From Palleniella intestinalis (GTDB lineage: Bacteria; Bacteroidota; Bacteroidia; Bacteroidales; Bacteroidaceae): 64,000 nt of DNA. The notes under the pieces are model-generated. The model ran no database searches and was not told where the DNA came from. It saw only the letters and a list, made by a program, of their open reading frames with translations. The DNA lies in contig NZ_JABKKG010000007.1 in the NCBI RefSeq assembly GCF_013166595.1, positions 1 through 64,000 on the forward strand, given 5' to 3'. Made by a program: the position numbers and the translations under genes. Below, one piece after another: positions 44,127 to 54,480 of this stretch. The number at the start of each line of letters is the position of its first letter. Within the stretch, counting starts at the first letter, position 1.

Positions 44127-45620
44127 TTAATTGTTTTTCCAAAACTCCGGTGTGAAGAGTATCAGCACCGTGAAGATTTCAAGACGTCCGACAAGCATCA
44201 GCACAGAGCAGAACCACTTGCAGGTCATTGGCAACTCCCCCCATGACATTGTCGGACCGATTTCCGTGCCAAGTGTCGGACCGACATTGGAAAGGCACGA
44301 CAGGCACAGCGTTATGGAGTTGATGACATCAACACCTATTGCTATGAAATATGTCGCCGCCACAAGGAACAGCACAAAATAAAGCATCATGAATGCCAGC
44401 AGCCGATTACGTGCCGACTGCGATATTATCGTGTCGTTGACGCGCACAGGAAGCACCGCATTAGGGTGAAGAATCTGGCGGAACTCATTGATGATTATCT
44501 TGAAGACAATCACGATGCGTACGCACTTGTTTCCTCCTGCCGTAGATCCGGCACAACCTCCGATGTACATGCAGATGCCAAGAACAATCCACGTCACATG
44601 AGGCCAGCGTGCAGCGTCGTCACTGAACAGTCCCGTACTCGTAAGGAAAGAGACCACCTGGAATATGCCAAAGCGGAACGCCCGCCATACAGAATAGTCA
44701 TTGTACGCTATCAGATAATACATGACAACCACCGTTGCGGCACATGTCACGAAGAGATAGAAGCGCAATTCGGTGTTCTTGAACAAGTCCATTATCTTCA
44801 GTTTCACCACAGACATGTACAACAGTGTGAAGTTCACGCCTGACAGGAAGCAGAAGAACGCTCCGGAGAGTTCTATGAACGGTGAGTTGAAAAACTCTGT
44901 TGATGAGTTGTGTGTCGAAAAGCCTCCTGTCGCCGTCGTTGTCATGGCATAGTTTACACTGTCGAACACAGACATGCCACCTATATAATAGAAGCCCATA
45001 CATGCCGCAGTAAGTATGATGTAGACCATCCAGATGGCATGGGATGTGGTGGAGATTCTCGGATGCAGCTTTGTCTTTATCGGTCCTGTCGCCTCTGCCG
45101 AGAACACTTTTATGTTGCCACCTCCGCCAACCAGCGACGGCAGCAGTGCTATGGTGAAGAACACGATGCCGAGGCCTCCAATCCATTGCGTCATCGTCCG
45201 CCAGAAGAGTATGGCATGAGGAAGCACCTCAACATCATCGATGATTGTCGCTCCAGTAGTGGTGAACCCTGAGATTGTCTCAAAATAAGCATTCGTCAGG
45301 TTTGGGATATATCCGCCTATATAGAACGGCAGCATTCCGAAAAACGAGAAGACAATCCACGTTGCAGAGACAAGGAAATAGGCATCTTTCCTGCTCAGGC
45401 TGTTCCGTGCCCCCTTTCCATAGGTGTAGCATCCGAACCCTGCCAGCGCAGTAATCACTATTGTCCACAGGAATGGCAACGTATCCTTCTCACCATAACA
45501 GACAGAGAGCACCATGCACAGCAGGAGAAGCGATGCCTCCAGCCACAGCAGCGAGCCCATAATCCTTGATATTATTCTCCAGTTAAGCACTTTCTTTACT
45601 TTTTTTGTTAAAGGCAACAT
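44127..45620 (-). CDS. trkH: Trk/Ktr potassium uptake channel subunit
   Basis: The 497-residue membrane protein shows repeated pore loops (ETISGFTTTGAT, TTATGGFSTHNSS, GCAGSTAGG, CLSNVGPTLG), a feature of the TrkH/KtrB potassium channels. It is paired with trkA upstream, with 90 bp between them. That gap holds a CAACATGTTG palindrome cluster. Confidence 0.93.
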   Translation of the reverse strand: MLPLTKKVKKVLNWRIISRIMGSLLWLEASLLLLCMVLSVCYGEKDTLPFLWTIVITALAGFGCYTYGKGARNSLSRKDAYFLVSATWIVFSFFGMLPFYIGGYIPNLTNAYFETISGFTTTGATIIDDVEVLPHAILFWRTMTQWIGGLGIVFFTIALLPSLVGGGGNIKVFSAEATGPIKTKLHPRISTTSHAIWMVYIILTAACMGFYYIGGMSVFDSVNYAMTTTATGGFSTHNSSTEFFNSPFIELSGAFFCFLSGVNFTLLYMSVVKLKIMDLFKNTELRFYLFVTCAATVVVMYYLIAYNDYSVWRAFRFGIFQVVSFLTSTGLFSDDAARWPHVTWIVLGICMYIGGCAGSTAGGNKCVRIVIVFKIIINEFRQILHPNAVLPVRVNDTIISQSARNRLLAFMMLYFVLFLVAATYFIAIGVDVINSITLCLSCLSNVGPTLGTEIGPTMSWGELPMTCKWFCSVLMLVGRLEIFTVLILFTPEFWKNN

Positions 45621-45690
45621 GATGTATCATGAGACAACATGTTGCAACAAATGAGACAACATGAGACATCATGAAGACCCATGACAACCT
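45615..45690. repeat. CATGAT/CAACATGTTG palindrome cluster between trkH and trkA
   Basis: A 21-bp stretch at 45626-45646 is a perfect inverted copy of 10618-10638. The rest repeats ATGAGACAACATG and GAGACATCATGA units. It overlaps the start of trkH, so it lies in the trkH leader. Confidence 0.8.
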
Positions 45691-45710
45691 TTTCAACTCA
45701 CCATGGCTTC

Positions 45711-47054
45711 TTATTTAAACAGTTGCCCTATCTTGCGCAGATTCACATCATGGGAGAACACCATGACGGAGTCGCCCGGCTGAATCTGCGTATTACCCGA
45801 CACCAACATTCCATGCCCGTCACGCAGAAGTCCGCCGATGGTGACGCCTTTCGGCAGCCCGAGATCTTTCACAGGCTTCCTTGTGACCTTCGATTTCTCA
45901 GCCACAAGGAACTCCGCCACATCAGCGTTCGCCGTCATGAAGAACTTTACGTTTGACACATTGTTGGCAAGAAGCATCTGATAGATATGCCCTGCCGCGA
46001 TGATTTTCTTGTTTATAATCGTTCCGATGTCAAGACTTTCCGCCATAGAGATATAGTCCACGTTCTCCACCTGTGCCACAGTCTTGCGCACTCCGCGACG
46101 TTTCGCTGCCAGACAAGCAAGGATGTTCGTCTCAGCATTGCCGGTCAACGCCACAAAAGCCTGCGTATTGGCAATGTTCTCGTCACGAAGAAGAGACATA
46201 TCGCGACCGTCACCATGGATAACCATAACATTCTTCTTGTTAATCAATTCGTTAAGGCGGTTGCAACGTGCCTCGTCACGCTCTATGATCTTGAGGTTCA
46301 TGTACTCAGGGATGGTGTGAGCCACGCGTACCGCAGCCTTGTCGCCACCCATAACCATGACATTCCTCACGTCGGCATAATCCTCCTTGCCAACTATCTG
46401 ACGGATGTAAGGGATGTACTCCTTAGTGGTCATGAAATAGCAGAGGTCACCATCCTCCACCGTGTCCCAGCCACCCGGGATGACAGTCTCGTTGCCACGC
46501 TTTATGGCAACGATGTGATACGGGTCATCCGGTCCGCAAAGGTCTTTCAGCGGAGTATCGAGAATCTTTGAGTAGGTGCGCATCTTTATGGCAAGCAGCA
46601 CCAGTTCACCGTCAAAGACATCCCACCGCTGACGCACCCACGACATCTTCAGTCCGTTGATAATGTCCCTTGCAGCGAACACTTCAGGATAAATCATGGA
46701 GTCCACGCCAATTTTCGGGAACACATCCGGCAATGTCGGGTCGATATACTCAAAATTATCGATGCGCGCAACAGTCTTCCTTGCGCCCAAAGCCTTTGCT
46801 ATTGCGGCACTCGTTATGTTCGTCGTCTCGTCAGGAGTGACGGCTATGTACAAGTCCGAGTCTGCCGCCCCTGCATCGGAAAGCGCACGCAGACTTGTCG
46901 GTGAAGCCACCATCGTCATGACATCGCAGTTTGCACCGACATCAGCAAGACGCTCATTGTCATCGTCTATCAGTGTGCAGTCGAAATTCTCTCCCGCCAG
47001 AAGTTTTGACAGGTGAACACCCATATCTCCGGCACCGGCTATAATAAGTCTCAT
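45711..47054 (-). CDS. trkA: Trk potassium transporter regulatory subunit
   Basis: From ATG 47054 ([19 protein letters not shown]) the product has 447 residues. Two RCK/TrkA-N and TrkA-C repeats are visible, with IAGAGDMG and [12 protein letters not shown] as nucleotide-binding loops. It gates TrkH. Its start overlaps the dxs stop by 4 bp (ATGA). Confidence 0.94.
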   Translation of the reverse strand: MRLIIAGAGDMGVHLSKLLAGENFDCTLIDDDNERLADVGANCDVMTMVASPTSLRALSDAGAADSDLYIAVTPDETTNITSAAIAKALGARKTVARIDNFEYIDPTLPDVFPKIGVDSMIYPEVFAARDIINGLKMSWVRQRWDVFDGELVLLAIKMRTYSKILDTPLKDLCGPDDPYHIVAIKRGNETVIPGGWDTVEDGDLCYFMTTKEYIPYIRQIVGKEDYADVRNVMVMGGDKAAVRVAHTIPEYMNLKIIERDEARCNRLNELINKKNVMVIHGDGRDMSLLRDENIANTQAFVALTGNAETNILACLAAKRRGVRKTVAQVENVDYISMAESLDIGTIINKKIIAAGHIYQMLLANNVSNVKFFMTANADVAEFLVAEKSKVTRKPVKDLGLPKGVTIGGLLRDGHGMLVSGNTQIQPGDSVMVFSHDVNLRKIGQLFK

Positions 47055-49015
47055 CTTTCGTCCTTGTTTGTCATTTGTTTTCCGCAGCACCCTCCGCAGC
47101 CTCTTATAGCAGAGCGGATGGAATCCTTGTCAAGTCCGACAATTTCTCTCAATTCATTCACCGTTCCATGCTCCACAAAATAGTCAGGAAGCCCGAGACG
47201 CGTGACAGGAATCATCTTGCCATGGTCCTGAAGCCATTCACACACAGCAGAACCAAGACCGCCATTGCGTGTGCCGTCCTCCACGGTCACAATACGCTCA
47301 TATCGCTCCGAAACCTCACGAAGGATGTCCTCATCAAGAGGTTTGAGGAATCGCATGTCATAATGTGCAGCATTTTCTTCCCTTGCCACCTCACCGGCAT
47401 CCACGCCAAGCGGTCCGATTGTGAGTACCGCAGTGCGCTTGCCCTCACACATAAGCCTGCCCTTTCCCACCGGCAGTTCATGCATCGGGCATTTCCAGTC
47501 CGGTTGTGAACCGCATCCGCGAGGATAGCGGATGACCCATGTGCCCTTCTCCGGCAGCTGTGCAGTGTACATCATGTGGCGCAACTCATGCTCATCCATT
47601 GGCGAACAGATGGTCAGATTAGGCACAGGGCGCAACGCTGCCATGTCAAAAGCACCATGGTGCGTAGGCCCGTCCTCACCGACAAGTCCCGCCCTGTCGA
47701 AGCAAAGGACGACAGGAAGGCGCATTGTCGCCACATCATGTATTATGTTGTCATACGCTCTCTGTGCGAAAGCGGAGTAGATGTTGCAGAAAGGTTGCAG
47801 CCCGTCCTTAGCCATTCCTCCCGAGAAAGTCACGGCATGGCCTTCGGCGATTCCCACATCAAAGGTGCGTGAAGGCATCTTCTCCATCATGATGTTCATG
47901 GAGCAGCCAGTCGGCATGGCAGGAGTGACACCGACAATCTTAGGGTTCTGCCCGGCGAGTTCAAGCAAAGTCTCACCGAAAACAGTCTGAAACTTAGGAG
48001 GTTTCTGAGACTTTTCATTCTCCCCCTCTTGTCCTTCACCCTCACGCCGCTTGCCTGTCTCCGGGTCAAAGACTCCCGGTGCGTGCCAGATGGTCGGCAT
48101 TTCCTCGGCAGGCTTGTAGCCATGACCCTTCACTGTGTGCAGATGCAGGAGCTTAGGGCCTTTCATGTCCTTCAGCAAACGCATGACACGCACGGTCTCA
48201 ATGACATTGTTGCCGTCCACAGGGCCGAAATAGCGGATGTTCATCCCCTCGAAAATGTTCTGCTGCTGTGACAATGCAGACTTGAAAGCGTTGCTCAAAC
48301 GTATGATTGTCTTCTTGCGTTTCTCGTCCATCCAGCCATGTGCCCCCATCCAACCGGCAAACTTCATGCGGAAGTCATTGTACCTCTTTCCTGTGTTCAG
48401 GTTCAGAAGGTACTGCTTCATGCCACCGACAGAGCGGTCGATGGACATGTTGTTGTCATTCAGGATGATAAGCAGGTCGTTAGGTGATGAAGAGACATTG
48501 TTAAGTCCTTCAAAAGCCAGACCGCCGGACATTGCTCCGTCGCCAATGACGGCCACGACATGGCGCATTTTTCCATTATCTTTTTTCTTGCCGTCCTTAG
48601 CCGCTTCGTCCTTTGAGAGACGCGCTGCCACCGCCATACCGAGAGCTGCGGAGATGCTGTTTGAGGCATGTCCGCAGGTAAAGGTATCGTACTCCGACTC
48701 CTCCGGTGACGGGAACGGCTTCAGTCCGTGGAGCTTTCGGTTGGTCTTGAAGGCTTCACGGCGTCCGGTGAGTATCTTATGCGGATAAGCCTGATGACCG
48801 ACGTCCCAGACTATCCTGTCCTCCGGAGTGTCGAAGACATAGTGGAGAGCCACCGTAAGCTCCAGTGCTCCGAGGCTTGAGGCGAAATGTCCGGGGTTGA
48901 CAGCACAGTCGTTGACAACCTCACGGCGCAGTTCATCGCACAGAAGCGGCAGTTCCTCCACCCTGAGACGGCGGAGGTCTTCCGGAGTATTAATCTTATC
49001 AAGTAATTGAGACAT
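47051..49015 (-). CDS. dxs: 1-deoxy-D-xylulose-5-phosphate synthase
   Basis: Dxs makes DXP from pyruvate and glyceraldehyde 3-phosphate, the first step of the methylerythritol phosphate isoprenoid pathway. The 654 residues have the thiamine-diphosphate motif [18 protein letters not shown] and the transketolase central motif [15 protein letters not shown]. Length is normal. It overlaps trkA and heads the unit. Confidence 0.96.
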   Translation of the reverse strand: MSQLLDKINTPEDLRRLRVEELPLLCDELRREVVNDCAVNPGHFASSLGALELTVALHYVFDTPEDRIVWDVGHQAYPHKILTGRREAFKTNRKLHGLKPFPSPEESEYDTFTCGHASNSISAALGMAVAARLSKDEAAKDGKKKDNGKMRHVVAVIGDGAMSGGLAFEGLNNVSSSPNDLLIILNDNNMSIDRSVGGMKQYLLNLNTGKRYNDFRMKFAGWMGAHGWMDEKRKKTIIRLSNAFKSALSQQQNIFEGMNIRYFGPVDGNNVIETVRVMRLLKDMKGPKLLHLHTVKGHGYKPAEEMPTIWHAPGVFDPETGKRREGEGQEGENEKSQKPPKFQTVFGETLLELAGQNPKIVGVTPAMPTGCSMNIMMEKMPSRTFDVGIAEGHAVTFSGGMAKDGLQPFCNIYSAFAQRAYDNIIHDVATMRLPVVLCFDRAGLVGEDGPTHHGAFDMAALRPVPNLTICSPMDEHELRHMMYTAQLPEKGTWVIRYPRGCGSQPDWKCPMHELPVGKGRLMCEGKRTAVLTIGPLGVDAGEVAREENAAHYDMRFLKPLDEDILREVSERYERIVTVEDGTRNGGLGSAVCEWLQDHGKMIPVTRLGLPDYFVEHGTVNELREIVGLDKDSIRSAIRGCGGCCGKQMTNKDER

Positions 49016-49055
49016 TTCTCCTTTATTCCTTGCTTTTCGTGTTTTTTCGTGTTAT

Positions 49056-49099
49056 AAGCAACTGTCGGACAGCAATTTCAGGCTAAACGACAGTTGCTT
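49056..49099. terminator. 12-bp stem-loop between the C1 peptidase gene and dxs
   Basis: AAGCAACTGTCG (49056-49067) and CGACAGTTGCTT (49088-49099) form a perfect stem with a 20-base loop, after the C1 peptidase and before dxs on the minus strand. Confidence 0.6.
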
Positions 49100-49120
49100 A
49101 ATATGCTGTTCTTCCCCGGC

Positions 49121-50527
49121 TTATTTGTCAGAGAACAGTGCGTCGTCATACTTCAGCATGACCGGCTTTTGGGCATACTCCTTCATGAGTTCCTTGGAAG
49201 CGTACTTCACAGGCACAACAAGGCGGAACATATACTCCTTGAACCAGTCGGCAGTCATGACGAGACAGCCTTTCTGTCCGTGGTCCGAGCCCCATGAGTT
49301 CTCCACTTTCCATGCCGTAGGCTGTCCTTTTGCGTCAAGATTCACGGCGGAGAGGGTCATGGCATGAGTGGAACCGCTGTCGTGTGTGCTGATGCGCTCC
49401 GCCTTGTTCATGCTGAAATCGGTCTGGAAAAGGCTTGCATAGTCGAAGTTCTCAAGCGATGCGAAACCGCGCTTTGAGTCCAAGAACTTGCCGACATCGT
49501 AGGAAGAGTACATCTTCTGACCGCCCTGCAGCGCCTTTATGGCAAGGGCTTCCACCTCTTCCATAGGCAGATTGAGGTAACGCCAGTTGGTTCCGTCGTA
49601 AGTGTGACGGTCGTACTCTATCTCGTAAACCTTGTGATAAGGGTGGCGAGGGTCGTTCATGACCATGAGGTAGCCGTCGTTCAGCGTCTTCAACGCTCCA
49701 ACTTCCTCGGCGAAAGACAGCGGAGTGTAGGTCTTCTCCTCACCCACCGGCTTGCCGTCCTTGTCGTGATGACAGTAGGTGAACTCTGTAGGAGGCACAC
49801 CGTAAGCCATTGTCAGCATACGGTAGACGGTCTTCAGCATCTCCGTCTTCTCCTTTTTCACCACCGCAGGCTTCTTGCCGTCGGCAACCATCTTGCGCAA
49901 TTTCAGTCCGTACTCGCGGAGCTTGCTTGACACAAGGCGGTCGATGCGTGATGTGCTCTCGGCAGAATATGTCTCCGGCATGACCTCCATAGGCACAAGA
50001 CCATATTTCTTCACGAGGTCAACGACACCGCAGAATGTTCCGCCGTCGCTTATAGGATGACTGAAAAAGAAATCTACCTCCGGGTCAGTCATAGGTTTCT
50101 TGGCAGTGTCAATCACTCCCTGAAGCATAAGGTTGGCCTTCTCCAACTGGTCATAGACAAAGAGATAGCCCTGAGAGAACTCCACCACACGACCCAATGT
50201 GTCGGCTGCGGCGAAGTCGGAGCGGAGGACATTGAAGCCGGAGAACATCCAGCAGCGTCCCGAACTCTTCTGGTTGTGGATGGACTGCTTGGCTGTCTCC
50301 ACGGAGAAACGTGACGGTACAGCCTTCAGCTGTGCCTCGCCCTTCGCCAACTGGTCGATAGGGTTCATGCGGATTGCTGTAGTCAGAGCCTTCTGTGCAG
50401 GCGAATCCACACCCGAACGTGTTGTTATATCCTTTATCTGGGCAGCGTCAAGGCCGCCGTTTACTGTCTGTGCAGACGCCACAACTGTAGTGAGTGCCAT
50501 GGCACACAATATCATTCTTGTTTTCAT
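49121..50527 (-). CDS. C1-family aminopeptidase C/bleomycin hydrolase-like, secreted
   Basis: From ATG 50527 the product has 468 residues and a signal peptide (MKTRMILCAMALTTVVASA). The papain-like centre is SSGRCWMFSGFN with Gln in the preceding strand, plus STHAMTLSAV and VENSWGSDHG for His and Asn. The family includes PepC and bleomycin hydrolase, which normally lack a signal; Bacteroidales members are exported. A TAATTTTG box lies 30 bp upstream on the minus strand. Confidence 0.9.
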   Translation of the reverse strand: MKTRMILCAMALTTVVASAQTVNGGLDAAQIKDITTRSGVDSPAQKALTTAIRMNPIDQLAKGEAQLKAVPSRFSVETAKQSIHNQKSSGRCWMFSGFNVLRSDFAAADTLGRVVEFSQGYLFVYDQLEKANLMLQGVIDTAKKPMTDPEVDFFFSHPISDGGTFCGVVDLVKKYGLVPMEVMPETYSAESTSRIDRLVSSKLREYGLKLRKMVADGKKPAVVKKEKTEMLKTVYRMLTMAYGVPPTEFTYCHHDKDGKPVGEEKTYTPLSFAEEVGALKTLNDGYLMVMNDPRHPYHKVYEIEYDRHTYDGTNWRYLNLPMEEVEALAIKALQGGQKMYSSYDVGKFLDSKRGFASLENFDYASLFQTDFSMNKAERISTHDSGSTHAMTLSAVNLDAKGQPTAWKVENSWGSDHGQKGCLVMTADWFKEYMFRLVVPVKYASKELMKEYAQKPVMLKYDDALFSDK

Positions 50528-50556
50528 ACGCGCGTGTATCTTTTTTATTATAAATG

Positions 50557-50564
50557 CAAAATTA
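50557..50564 (-). promoter_or_regulatory. -7 promoter box for the C1 peptidase
   Basis: TAATTTTG on the minus strand fits TAnnTTTG, 30 bp before the ATG. The -33 element is not clear. Confidence 0.5.
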
Positions 50565-51230
50565 CTATAAATATTTGACTTACGCACGAAACTTATACAA
50601 TAATTAACTAAAGTTCCCTCTTGTGTCGCTAATCCGAAGGTAACGCCTCACCTGCCAAACTGATTCCGTGTGGGTGCGGAAATAGCAGTTTTCATGCTGC
50701 ATGGCGGTATGGGAAAGCAAGTGTTTTTTATGCATGAGTTTTCTAATGTTCTATTTATCATAATCAGAGAAACAAAGGTCAAAATGGCGTTTTATCAGAA
50801 TTTTCAATGCTGTTTTTGGTGTTTTCCAAGCAAAAAATCCACATTTTACGGTGAAAAAGGTATCCTTTTGCCTTACTAAAGGTTACGCTCTGCCCTGCTA
50901 AAGGTTACCTTTCGCATTCCAAAAGGTAACCTTTTGTCTTGTTTTTGTTATCTTTCTGCATACCAAAATACACAACATTTTGATTATCAAATAGTTATCC
51001 TGTACACAAAATCCGTGCGTTTTTCACAGAAATCCGTCATTTTTTCTTTTCACGCGATCCTCAGGAGCCAAAACAGGCATGAGTTTTCTAATTTTCCGAC
51101 AAACACAAACAAGCAATCACAACAAAGGACATCGCCAACAAGCACTATCGCAGAAACAAACTGTCCAAGACAACGGATTTTTGTTAATTAATGCCTATTA
51201 TCCTGAATCTTTCACAAAAGCGCAAACAAG
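50565..51230. other. Intergenic stretch with repeats, no supported gene
   Basis: Two diverging promoters frame this stretch. It holds two copies of GCATGAGTTTTCTAAT (50732 and 51077) and a cluster of AAAGGTTACC palindromes (50854-50935). Open frames here look random. Confidence 0.55.
50854..50935. repeat. AAAGGTTACCTTT palindrome cluster
   Basis: AAAAAGGTATCCTTTTG (50855-50870), AAAGGTTAC (50878-50886), AAAGGTTACCTTTCG (50900-50914) and AAAAGGTAACCTTTTGTC (50921-50938) occur in series. Each is a near-palindrome, and the centre varies between copies while the arms stay complementary. Confidence 0.8.
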
Positions 51231-51234
51231 AGGT

Positions 51235-51265
51235 TTTGGTCTTCGCAAAATAAGTCGTACCTTTG
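51235..51265 (+). promoter_or_regulatory. Consensus promoter for the CarboxypepD-like gene
   Basis: TTTG (51235-51238), 19 bp, TACCTTTG (51258-51265), 33 bp before ATG 51299. Confidence 0.7.
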
Positions 51266-51298
51266 CCACAAAAATCACCCCCTCTAAAAGAAAATCCT

Positions 51299-51847
51299 AT
51301 GACATGCAAGATTCTGACAACTATGCTTCTCGCGTCCACATTGTATGCGGAGGCAAGGCAGGAAGTGCATTGCGACAGCATTACGCAGGAACAAGGCACA
51401 ACAATCAAAGGAGTGATTGCCAACCAGTTGACGCACGTCCCACTGCGTGGAGCTTGCATTTCTCTAAGCAACGGCAAGACCATAACCACACCATGGGACG
51501 GCAAATATTGCATCACGGACACGGCGTTCGCCACGGCAAGCATAACGAGAAACGGATTCCTCACACGCCATCTGCGGCGCGACGAGTTCACTGACACTCT
51601 CTTCCTCCTGCCCGCCTCCCGAACAATAGCGGAGGTGACGGTATGGGGAAAGCGCGGCAACCAAGCCAATCTCTTCACTCCGATGACCAAGACTGATGCC
51701 GAGCTGGCGGAGATTGGCGGCAATATGGGCGGCAACCTCCTTGGTCTGCTGCTATTTGCGGCCGAAAAACTGAAGATTCTCCCTGACTTCGGGAAGAAGA
51801 GAAGGATGTGGGAGGAGAAGCAGCGCATGGTAATCGATAACTATTGA
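51299..51847 (+). CDS. Small secreted protein with a carboxypeptidase-regulatory-like domain
   Basis: From ATG 51299 (MTCKILTTMLLASTLYAEAR) the product has 182 residues with a probable signal peptide. Residues about 30-110 form the CarboxypepD_reg-like beta-sandwich common to Bacteroidota surface proteins (TIKGVIANQLTHVPLRGA, ISLSNGKTITTPWDGKYCIT). The C-terminus contains a hydrophobic Gly-rich segment and a basic helix. A consensus promoter precedes it. Role unknown. Confidence 0.75.
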   Translation: MTCKILTTMLLASTLYAEARQEVHCDSITQEQGTTIKGVIANQLTHVPLRGACISLSNGKTITTPWDGKYCITDTAFATASITRNGFLTRHLRRDEFTDTLFLLPASRTIAEVTVWGKRGNQANLFTPMTKTDAELAEIGGNMGGNLLGLLLFAAEKLKILPDFGKKRRMWEEKQRMVIDNY

Positions 51848-51892
51848 CGGCAGGCATGGCTGCATTAAAAACTTAAGAAAACAACAAACAAT

Positions 51893-53239
51893 ATGAACAA
51901 CAACAGAGACTCATTAGACTTCTCGAAAGAACCGGTGGGGAGACTTTTCCGCAAGATGTTCCTCCCTACCCTTGTCGGAATGATTTCCATGGTGGTGCTG
52001 AACATCACCGACGGTGCTTTCGTCGGTCACGGTGTGGGCAGCGACGCATTGGCAGCGGTGAGCATTGTGGCACCGTTGTACCTGATTGTCAGCGGTCTCG
52101 GACTGATGTTCGGCATAGGCGGCAGCGTGGTGGCAAGCATTCATCTTGCGAAAGGAAACACAAAGGCTGCCAACATCAACCTTACCCAAAGCGTACTCGC
52201 AAGCATCATTGTCGGCATTCTTCTCGGAGCGTTTGTCTTCACTTTCCAAAAGGAGACCTGCCTGTTCTTCGGCTGTTCGGAGGCACTGCTGCCACTTGCC
52301 TGCTCCTACATCAAGTGGGTGGCACTGCTCACTCCGTTCAACATGTTCGGCATGACAGGCATGTTCATGGTGCGCCTTGACGGCAACCCGAAGTTTGCCA
52401 TGGGCATAAACTGCTCCATTGCAGCACTGAACATACTGCTGGACTACCTGCTTATCTTTCCGCTGCAAATGGGGTTGGAGGGCGCAGCGATAGCCACCAT
52501 GTCGGCATTCGCCACCGGCAGCATACCATTGCTGTGGTTTCTGCTCAAGAAGACAAAGAACGTGCATTTCCGCAGGCTGAAAACGAGCCACACAAGTATG
52601 GAACTGACCGCGCGAAACCTCGGCTACCAGATGAAAATCGGTGCTTCGGGACTTCTCGGAGAGCTGGCTTTGGCATCGACAATAATCGTCGGGAACTATG
52701 TCTTCATCCACTATCTCGGCGAGGACGGTGTGGCAGCGTTCTCCGTAGGATGCTACTGCCTGCCGATAGTCTTCATGGTCGGCAACGCCATTGTACAGAG
52801 TGTGCAGCCGATAATCAGTTTTGCGCATGGCATGAACGACAGCGAACGGCTTGCCGGCGCACGGCGCATAGCCTTCGGAACGGCTGTAATAACAGGCATC
52901 GTCGGCATGCTTTTCATGTGGATTGGAGCAAGCCTGATTGCGATGACCTTCATGGACCCGGGCTGCCATGCATACGAGCTGTGCCGTGACGGACTGCCCT
53001 ACTACTCTCCGGCATTCCTGTTCATTGCCGTAAACGTTGTGATGACAGGTTATCTGCAAAGCATCGAGGAGGCACAGAAAGCAATGGTTTTCACCGTGTT
53101 GCGAGGGTTTGTCTTCTGCATCCCATGCTTTATCCTCCTCCCTATGGCAGTGGGAAGCAACGGTGCGTGGCTTGCCTTGCCACTCGCAGAAGCAATGACA
53201 ACGGCGGTAATACTTATGACCGCAAAGAAAAAGGCTTAA
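51893..53239 (+). CDS. MATE-family efflux transporter
   Basis: The 448 residues form twelve membrane helices with the MATE fold (FLPTLVGMISMVVLNITDGA, VGHGVGSDALAAVSIVAPLY). MATE proteins export drugs or metabolites in exchange for Na or H ions. No substrate can be assigned. A long antisense frame across the gene is not coding. Confidence 0.92.
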   Translation: MNNNRDSLDFSKEPVGRLFRKMFLPTLVGMISMVVLNITDGAFVGHGVGSDALAAVSIVAPLYLIVSGLGLMFGIGGSVVASIHLAKGNTKAANINLTQSVLASIIVGILLGAFVFTFQKETCLFFGCSEALLPLACSYIKWVALLTPFNMFGMTGMFMVRLDGNPKFAMGINCSIAALNILLDYLLIFPLQMGLEGAAIATMSAFATGSIPLLWFLLKKTKNVHFRRLKTSHTSMELTARNLGYQMKIGASGLLGELALASTIIVGNYVFIHYLGEDGVAAFSVGCYCLPIVFMVGNAIVQSVQPIISFAHGMNDSERLAGARRIAFGTAVITGIVGMLFMWIGASLIAMTFMDPGCHAYELCRDGLPYYSPAFLFIAVNVVMTGYLQSIEEAQKAMVFTVLRGFVFCIPCFILLPMAVGSNGAWLALPLAEAMTTAVILMTAKKKA

Positions 53240-53263
53240 TAACCGCAGAAAGCACACATACGA

Positions 53264-53300
53264 TTCAGGGCACGTGACGCCATCGGTCACGTGCCCTGAA
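53264..53300. terminator. 15-bp hairpin between convergent genes
   Basis: TTCAGGGCACGTGAC (53264-53278) and GTCACGTGCCCTGAA (53286-53300) form a perfect stem with a 7-base loop between the MATE gene and ddh, which converge. It probably ends both. Confidence 0.8.
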
Positions 53301-53328
53301 CTGTATATGTACCATTGATAAGATTGTC

Positions 53329-54228
53329 TTATACAAGATGTCCGATAAGGTTCTCGCGGTCACCCGGCAGATAGTCAATCACCGGAATCTCTATCATTGT
53401 GTAGCATCCCGGCTGCTGACGCATGGAAGCACGTGCCGAATTGACAAGCACCTGTGCAGTGAGCGCAGGGTTGTTGATTTTCATATTGAACTCAAACATC
53501 TGATTATGAGTCTTTCCAGAGACACCCTTGCGTGTCAGGTTGACACCATGACCGACATCATTGAGGGCGTCCACACTCTCCACTTGGAAGACATGAGTCT
53601 CGTCATTGACGAAATACGGGTCAGCCTTTATTGCTTTCACCACTTCCTCAAATACCGCACCGTCCTCCAGTTCCACGTAAACCATACGGCGGTGGATGCC
53701 TTCACCCACAGGGATTGTCATTGACAGAGCGTCCTTGACACCTGCCTTTGAACGCACGCAGACGGAGTGTCCCATGGAGCGTCCCGGGCCGAAGTTGGTG
53801 TAGGAAAGGCCTTTCGGTGCGAGAGACTCCATAAGTGTGCGCACAACAGAGTCGGAACCCGGATCCCATCCGGCAGCAATGACACTGACAGTGCCGGTCT
53901 CCTTGTTGACCTTGCCAAGGGAGCGGCGATACTCGACGATAGAGCTGTGGATGTCGAAAGAGTCCACTGTGTTGATGCCGAGCGGAAGAATCTGCTTTGC
54001 ATATTCCTCGCATGAGCGTGTCGGAGTGGCGAGAATAGCCACATCAACATCACCAAGTTCCTTGATGTCCTTCACGACCTTGTAGTCAGAAATCTCCTTC
54101 GGGCAGTTCTCCGCACCATTGCGGCGCACGATGCCTGCTATCTCAAAATCCTCTGCCGCCTCAAGAGCCTCAACGGTGAAGCGACCTATGTTGCCGTAAC
54201 CCACTACGGCTGCTCTGATTTTTCCCAT
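53329..54228 (-). CDS. ddh: meso-Diaminopimelate dehydrogenase
   Basis: Ddh makes meso-DAP directly from tetrahydrodipicolinate with NADPH and ammonia, short-circuiting the acylated lysine branch. The 299 residues have AVVGYGNIGR, TPTRSCEEYAKQIL and AAGWDPGSDS, and length is normal. Its presence implies peptidoglycan with meso-DAP. A TAATTTTG box lies about 95 bp upstream on the minus strand. Confidence 0.94.
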   Translation of the reverse strand: MGKIRAAVVGYGNIGRFTVEALEAAEDFEIAGIVRRNGAENCPKEISDYKVVKDIKELGDVDVAILATPTRSCEEYAKQILPLGINTVDSFDIHSSIVEYRRSLGKVNKETGTVSVIAAGWDPGSDSVVRTLMESLAPKGLSYTNFGPGRSMGHSVCVRSKAGVKDALSMTIPVGEGIHRRMVYVELEDGAVFEEVVKAIKADPYFVNDETHVFQVESVDALNDVGHGVNLTRKGVSGKTHNQMFEFNMKINNPALTAQVLVNSARASMRQQPGCYTMIEIPVIDYLPGDRENLIGHLV

Positions 54229-54325
54229 ATTATTTTCTTTGTTTTAATAGTTATTCCTGAGTGTTTTTTACCTAAAACATCGCAGTTCCACTTGCTTTAT
54301 GTAAGGCTTTTGATGTTTTCGGATG

Positions 54326-54333
54326 CAAAATTA
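54326..54333 (-). promoter_or_regulatory. -7 promoter box for ddh
   Basis: TAATTTTG on the minus strand fits TAnnTTTG. Confidence 0.45.
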
Positions 54334-54480
54334 GCAATAATTCTCGTGAATCATTACTATTTGTCTGTTTTCTTTATTCGGGTAATATTATTTAACACAA
54401 ATATCAGTCTGCAAGGCAATAAAAGCACCTCTCGTGCGTTATTATTTCTGTACACACGTAAATATTTATAAAAACGCATC

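Noticed and set aside
51914..53290. 458-codon open frame antisense to the MATE gene
   Set aside because: It mirrors the MATE gene codon structure, is full of Cys/His/Gln from reverse reading, and matches no protein family. The MATE protein on the plus strand is unmistakable.
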